From positions 1 to 8,434 of the forward strand of contig JAEXBL010000163.1 of assembly GCA_023394015.1 (NCBI GenBank): a DNA stretch of 8,434 nucleotides, read 5' to 3'. Source of the DNA: Pseudomonadota bacterium. GTDB taxonomy: Bacteria; Pseudomonadota; Gammaproteobacteria; Burkholderiales; Burkholderiaceae_C. Numbering within the stretch: position 1 is the first letter of the stretch; each line of letters opens with the position of its first letter. Below are positions 5,014 through 8,434 of the stretch, piece by piece. The translations under genes were made by a program, and so were the position numbers. The notes below the pieces were generated by a model. That model did not search any database. It worked only from the letters and a program-made list of their open reading frames with translations, and had not been told where the DNA came from.

Positions 5014-5913
5014 TGCTTTTCTTGTTCGCTGAATCGCCTCGTTGATCTCGGCGATGGAGCGCTCGATGGCCTCGTCGTCCATCTCGTCCAGCATCGGGTC
5101 GATGCTGCCGGCCTGGATGGTGGAGGCAAACACGTCGTCGCCCATCATCTGGGTTTCGGTGAAGCCGCTGTGCTGGAAGCCCGAATCGGCCGGCGTCTCC
5201 CACTCCAGCGCCAGCACGGTGACGTTGTCGGAATGCTCGCCCGCGGTCTGCAGCGCCAGGTCCACCAGCGCGGGCACGGCGTCGGCCACGGGCATGGCGG
5301 CGAGCATGGAAACGATGGCTTCGTCAGGCACGCTGCCCCACAGCCCGTCGGAGCACAGCAGCACCTTGTCGCCCTCGGCCAGGCGCCGCGGGCCGCCGAA
5401 GTCGAACATGGGTCGCACCGTGGAGCCCAGGCAGGTGAACAGCACGTTGCGGTTGATGCCCGCCGGCGCGGCGCCGGCCTTGACCTGCGCCTCCAGGTAG
5501 GAATGGTCGCGCGTACGCGTCAGCAGCTCGCCGTCGCGCACCACGTACAGGCGCGAATCGCCGCAATGCACCCAGTGCAGCTCGCCCGACTGGACCAGGC
5601 CCGCCACCAGCGTGGTGCGCGGGGTGTCGAGCAGGCCGCGCTCGCTGGCGTAGCGGATGATCTGGTGGTGCGCCGTCATCAGGCTGGAAGCCAAGTAGGC
5701 CGCCGGCTTGGGCAGCTTGGGCTTGGCCTCGCGCTGGAACAGCGCCGACATGGTCTGCAAGGCCACCTGCGCCGCCACCTCGCCTTCCGGGTGCCCGCCC
5801 ATGCCGTCGGCCAGCACGAACAGGCCCGCGTCGCGGGTGTAGCAATACCCCATGCGGTCTTCGTTCTTCTCCCGACTGCCCAGGCGGCTGAGCTGGAATA
5901 CCGAGAACTTCAT
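5005..5913 (-). CDS. PP2C-type (PPM) Ser/Thr protein phosphatase, Stp1-like
   Basis: A 302-residue metal-dependent protein phosphatase, probably cytosolic (no signal peptide or membrane segment). It should remove phosphate from Ser/Thr residues set by the kinase encoded just upstream. Motifs in order: SREKNEDR (13-20), FVLADGMGGHPEGE (32-45, metal ligands D36/G37), HCGDSRLYVVRDGEL (116-130), TRDHS (134-138), LLCSDGLWG (185-193, D189) and GEHSDNVTVLALEW (225-238, D229). These spacings match bacterial enzymes of the PstP/Stp type, whose catalytic domain is about 240 residues. Residues 240-302 are an additional acidic tail (DEMDDEAIERSIAEINEAI near 275-293) that may bind a partner. The last two prolines and the TGA come from the neighbouring repeat. 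It starts 61 bp after the kinase stop, without a visible RBS, so co-transcription is likely. Confidence 0.93.
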   Translation of the reverse strand: MKFSVFQLSRLGSREKNEDRMGYCYTRDAGLFVLADGMGGHPEGEVAAQVALQTMSALFQREAKPKLPKPAAYLASSLMTAHHQIIRYASERGLLDTPRTTLVAGLVQSGELHWVHCGDSRLYVVRDGELLTRTRDHSYLEAQVKAGAAPAGINRNVLFTCLGSTVRPMFDFGGPRRLAEGDKVLLCSDGLWGSVPDEAIVSMLAAMPVADAVPALVDLALQTAGEHSDNVTVLALEWETPADSGFQHSGFTETQMMGDDVFASTIQAGSIDPMLDEMDDEAIERSIAEINEAIQRTRKAPP

Positions 5914-5974
5914 TGAAACCGGGGGGATGCGAAGAAGGCAGAAACGGTCAGGGCGCGCAGTGACTCAGGAAGTG

Positions 5975-6982
5975 TCACCGCAGCCTCGTGCCAAAGCGCG
6001 TGGCCCGCTTCAGGTTCTTCTTGGTGTCGCTCAGCATGTTGTCGAACTGCAGGCGCACCTTCTCGCCCACGCTGAGCTTGGTGTACTGGCGCTCGCCCTC
6101 GCGGCTCAGCTCCTTTTGCAGCGCAAACACCGACTGCGGGCGCGACAGCGGATCGAGCGACATGCACCACTCCACCACCTCGATCAGGTTGTCCGAATAC
6201 ACGCCGCGCATGCGCGTGAGCGCCAGCGCCAGGCGGTCTTTCTCCAGGCGCTGCGGCGCATCGTTGGGCGGGTAGCCCTGCATGCACGAGTAGATGCAGG
6301 CGCCGATGGCGTAGATGTCGGTCCACGGCCCCATGGTGGAGTCGCGGCGGTACATCTCGGGCGCGGCAAAGCCGGGCGTGTACATGGGGCGGGTGAAGTT
6401 GCCTTCCTTGTTCAGCACCTCGCGCGCGGCGCCGAAGTCGATCATCACCGCCTTGTTGTCGTCGGTAATGAAGATGTTGGCCGGCTTCAGGTCCAGGTGC
6501 AGCATCTTGTGCTGGTGCACGATGCGCAGCCCGCGCAGGATCTCGTCGAACAGCGAGCGGATGGTGGACTCGCGGAACACCTTGGGCTTCTTCAGCTCGC
6601 GCGCGGTGACGATGAAGTCCTGCAGGCTGGCGCCTTCCAGGTAGTTCATCACCATGTACACCGTTTCGTTCTGGCGGAAGAAGTTGAGCACGCTCACCAC
6701 CGAGGGGTGCGAGATCTGGGCCAGCGCGCGGCCTTCCTCGAAGAAGCTCTTCAGGCCCAGGCGGTACAGCGACAGTTTCTCGGGCGCCACGCGCGGCACC
6801 AACTCGCCGGGCGAGCGCACCGTCAGCGCCGAGGGCAGGTATTCCTTGATGGCCACCTGCTGGCCTTCCTTGTCCACCGCCAGGTACACCGCGCCAAAGC
6901 CGCCGGCGGCGATCTTGCGCACCACGCGGTACCCGCCGATCACCGTATCGGTCGGCAAGGGAGCGGGTTTGAGCTTTGACAT
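5975..6982 (-). CDS. Soluble Hanks-type serine/threonine protein kinase
   Basis: A 335-residue eukaryotic-like protein kinase with no membrane helix, PASTA or other sensor domain, so it is probably cytosolic. Subdomains: glycine loop KIAAGGFGAVYLA (23-35), catalytic Lys in VAIKEY (43-48, K46), alpha-C Glu in FFEEGRALA (80-88, E83), catalytic loop HLDLKPANI (162-170, D164, N169), DFG (182-184), APE (207-209), WTDIYAIG with D222 (220-227) and the late Arg in SRPQS (280-284). The catalytic loop has Leu where many kinases have Arg (HLD not HRD). Between the Lys strand and alpha-C lies an extended stretch (50-76). Residues 291-335 form a basic tail. ATG 6982 is chosen because the kinase fold begins there; upstream codons to 7162 overlap yicC. 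Partner of the adjacent phosphatase; substrates unknown. Confidence 0.93.
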   Translation of the reverse strand: MSKLKPAPLPTDTVIGGYRVVRKIAAGGFGAVYLAVDKEGQQVAIKEYLPSALTVRSPGELVPRVAPEKLSLYRLGLKSFFEEGRALAQISHPSVVSVLNFFRQNETVYMVMNYLEGASLQDFIVTARELKKPKVFRESTIRSLFDEILRGLRIVHQHKMLHLDLKPANIFITDDNKAVMIDFGAAREVLNKEGNFTRPMYTPGFAAPEMYRRDSTMGPWTDIYAIGACIYSCMQGYPPNDAPQRLEKDRLALALTRMRGVYSDNLIEVVEWCMSLDPLSRPQSVFALQKELSREGERQYTKLSVGEKVRLQFDNMLSDTKKNLKRATRFGTRLR

Positions 6983-7002
6983 AATTTCAGGCGATCCATC
7001 GG

Positions 7003-7017
7003 GCCGGTCGAACCGGC
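7003..7017. promoter_or_regulatory. Perfect inverted repeat in the kinase/yicC divergent gap (putative operator)
   Basis: GCCGGT-CGA-ACCGGC (7003-7017) is a perfect 6-bp inverted repeat with a 3-bp centre. It lies in the 92-bp gap (6983-7074) between the divergent kinase and yicC starts, which must hold both promoters. A second weak pair, ACCG (7050-7053) and CGGT (7062-7065), lies closer to yicC. The site could be a shared operator. Chance occurrence is possible in DNA this GC-rich, and I see no clear -35/-10 pair for either gene. Confidence 0.3.
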
Positions 7018-7074
7018 TGCTCGCCGATGTGACGACCCCCTTGGCCGAGACCGTTTTGCACCGGTAAAAGCAAC

Positions 7075-7995
7075 ATGTCAGTTTACAGTATGACCGGCTA
7101 CGCCAGCGGCCAGCACAGCGCTGGCGGCGGCGCCGAAGACGCCGCGGCGTGGAAGATGCCACAGGCCCGGCTGGGGCTGGAGCTGCGCTCGGTCAACAGC
7201 CGCTTCCTGGACCTGGGCTTTCGCCTGTCGGACGAATTGCGCCAGCACGAGCCCGCCCTGCGCGAGCTGCTGGGCCAGCGCCTGAAGCGTGGCAAGGTCG
7301 AGCTGCGCGCCTACCTGCAAGGCCGCGACGGCGCCGCGCTGGGCGACCCGCCGGCGCGCCTGCTGCAGCGCCTGGCCGCGGTGCAGGACCAGGTGCGCCT
7401 GTGGCTGCCCGATGCCCCGCCGCTGTCGGTGGCCGACGCGCTGCGCGCCGCCAGCGCCGCCGAGCCGGTGGACGACGAAGGGCTGGCCGAGGCCTTGATG
7501 GCACTGGCGCGCAGCGTGCTGGACGACTTCGTGGCCGCGCGCCAGCGCGAAGGCGCGCGCCTGGCCAAGCTGATCCGCGAGCGCCTGACCCAGCTGCGCG
7601 CGCTGGCCCGCGCGGCCGAGCCGCTGGTGCCGCAGGCGGTGGAAGCGCAGAAGCAGCGTTTCATCAGCCGCTGGAACGAGGCCCTGGCCGCCGGCGACGG
7701 CGCCGTGGGCAGCGAGGCCGCGCAGGAGCGCGCGCTGGCCGAGGCCACGGCGTTTGCCATCCGCATCGACGTCGCCGAGGAGCTGGAGCGCCTGGGCGCG
7801 CACCTGGACGAGATCGAGGCGGTGCTGAAGAAAGGTGGCGAAGTCGGCAAGCGCCTGGACTTTCTGATTCAGGAGCTGCACCGCGAGGCCAACACCCTGG
7901 GCAGCAAGTCGGCCGCGCTGGAGCTCACGCGCATCTCGGTGGACATGAAGGTGCTGATCGAGCAGATGCGCGAGCAAGTGCAGAACATCGAGTGA
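7075..7995 (+). CDS. yicC: YicC family endoribonuclease-type protein
   Basis: A 306-residue cytosolic protein of the YicC/YloC family. E. coli YicC (about 287 residues) acts in RNA turnover and has been described as an endoribonuclease involved in sRNA (RyhB) decay. The N-terminal block SMTGYA (5-10) and LELRSVNSRFLDLGFRL (35-51), then KRGKVEL (71-77), form the first family domain. The C-terminal DUF1732 domain carries RIDVAEELERLGAHLDE (220-236), GKRLDFLIQELHREANTLGS (248-267) and the end EQMREQVQNIE (296-306). An Ala/Gly-rich insertion (12-30) separates the first two blocks. ATG 7075 begins the family N-terminus; the RBS is weak (AAAAG). It is divergent from the kinase gene. In many beta-proteobacteria yicC is followed by gmk and rpoZ; here a convergent hydrolase gene follows instead. 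Confidence 0.95.
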   Translation: MSVYSMTGYASGQHSAGGGAEDAAAWKMPQARLGLELRSVNSRFLDLGFRLSDELRQHEPALRELLGQRLKRGKVELRAYLQGRDGAALGDPPARLLQRLAAVQDQVRLWLPDAPPLSVADALRAASAAEPVDDEGLAEALMALARSVLDDFVAARQREGARLAKLIRERLTQLRALARAAEPLVPQAVEAQKQRFISRWNEALAAGDGAVGSEAAQERALAEATAFAIRIDVAEELERLGAHLDEIEAVLKKGGEVGKRLDFLIQELHREANTLGSKSAALELTRISVDMKVLIEQMREQVQNIE

Positions 7996-8072
7996 GGCGC
8001 GCCGCGTCGACCGGCCCGGCACGGTCCGGCAATCGCGCCAGACCTTGGGCCCTGACCTGAAGGCTTGATGAT

Positions 8073-8434
8073 TCAGCGCGCCAGCAGGCCCGCCGCCACC
8101 GCCGTGCCCTGCAGGCTGCGCGCGAACTGGGCGTAGCCTTTGGCGTTGGCGTGCACGGGGTCCGACCGCAGCTCGGCCTGGGCCAGCACCTCGCCCCAGC
8201 CTTCCCGCTGCAGCGGAATGTTCAGGTCCTTGGCAACCTCGGCGTACAGCGCGTGGTCGGTCATCTGGCCCAGCGCGGCGACCACGCTGGCGCGCGGCAC
8301 GGCCACCAGCAGCACCTGGGCGCCGGCCTCCAGCGCCTGCTGGCAAGCGGCGTGCACGTGGGCACGGGTGTCGGCCTCGGGCAGCTTGCGCAGAAAGTCG
8401 TTGCCGCCGATGCTGACGATGACCAGCTTCGGGT
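8073..8434 (-). CDS. SGNH/GDSL-type hydrolase, C-terminal part (runs off right edge)
   Basis: The minus strand is open from the window edge to a TGA at 8073-8075, giving 119 complete codons. The fragment begins PKLVIVSIGGNDFLRKL, in which GGND (fragment residues 9-12) is SGNH block III with the oxyanion-hole Asn. It carries SDPVHANAKGY (90-100), block V with the catalytic Asp and His (D91, H94). The nucleophile-containing GDS block I and block II must lie beyond the window. The spacing and the GGNDFLRK sequence resemble TesA-type lysophospholipase/arylesterases, which hydrolyse esters or thioesters and are often periplasmic or lipoproteins; a signal peptide cannot be judged here. The true start is outside the window, so internal GTG or ATG codons should not be used. 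It is convergent with yicC, leaving 77 bp between the stops. Confidence 0.88.
   Translation of the reverse strand, partial: PKLVIVSIGGNDFLRKLPEADTRAHVHAACQQALEAGAQVLLVAVPRASVVAALGQMTDHALYAEVAKDLNIPLQREGWGEVLAQAELRSDPVHANAKGYAQFARSLQGTAVAAGLLAR

Noticed and set aside
5960..5978. GTGAC/GTCAC inverted repeat across the kinase stop codon
   Set aside because: Only 5-bp arms with a 9-nt loop and no T-run; too weak to call an attenuator or terminator.
4885..6979. Two long plus-strand frames opposite the phosphatase and kinase (4885-5916 and 5852-6979)
   Set aside because: Composition is Gln/His/Arg/Ala-heavy without domains, and both are fully antisense to proteins with complete catalytic motifs.
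7996..8072. Possible bidirectional terminator between yicC and the convergent hydrolase
   Set aside because: GGCGCG (7996-8001) and CGCGCC (8034-8039), with short inner GACC/GGTC pairs, can be matched, but the stem is interrupted and no T-run follows on either strand.
7078..8346. A 422-codon minus-strand frame across yicC and into the hydrolase gene
   Set aside because: The opposite strand carries complete YicC motifs, and this frame differs from the SGNH frame that carries GGND and DPVH.

Overview
The window is gene-dense, very GC-rich bacterial DNA with short intergenic gaps. Gene content and order point to a beta-proteobacterium, most likely the Comamonadaceae (Acidovorax/Ottowia/Diaphorobacter-like). 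I infer this from protein similarity and base composition read by eye, not from a search. Most of the region is chromosomal housekeeping DNA. I see no transposase, integrase, phage gene, CRISPR array, tRNA or rRNA.

Layout: (1) 1-1841, plus strand. The C-terminal tail of a Pro/Ala-rich protein (possibly DUF3106) is followed by a small RDD-family membrane protein, a DgkA-type diacylglycerol kinase, and a LOG-family protein whose start overlaps the dgkA stop (ATGA). (2) 1842-2325. A convergent, separately transcribed csbD stress-type gene sits on the minus strand with its own strong RBS and a good intrinsic terminator. Behind it lies a palindrome-rich spacer. (3) 2326-6982, minus strand. A five-gene run, in transcription order: a soluble Hanks-type Ser/Thr kinase, a PP2C phosphatase, RNase PH (rph), XTP/dITP pyrophosphatase (rdgB) and the HemN-like radical-SAM protein HemW. 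(4) 7075-7995, plus strand. yicC (endoribonuclease family) is divergent from the kinase across a 92-bp gap. (5) 8073 to the end, minus strand. The C-terminal part of an SGNH/GDSL hydrolase enters from the right edge.

How the genes fit together: the minus-strand run links reversible protein phosphorylation (kinase plus phosphatase) to RNA 3'-end trimming, removal of damaged nucleotides and a heme-related radical-SAM protein. Another RNase-family gene, yicC, faces it. The yicC/rph neighbourhood recalls E. coli, where the two are adjacent and divergent; here a kinase/phosphatase pair lies between them. The most unusual non-coding feature is a ~100-bp nested-hairpin element at 4915-5013. It supplies the stop codon of the phosphatase and reaches the start region of rph. 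I did not find a clearly new multi-gene system. The best leads are the phosphosignalling/RNA-metabolism linkage, this repeat, and two palindromic control-like regions (2181-2304 and 7003-7017).
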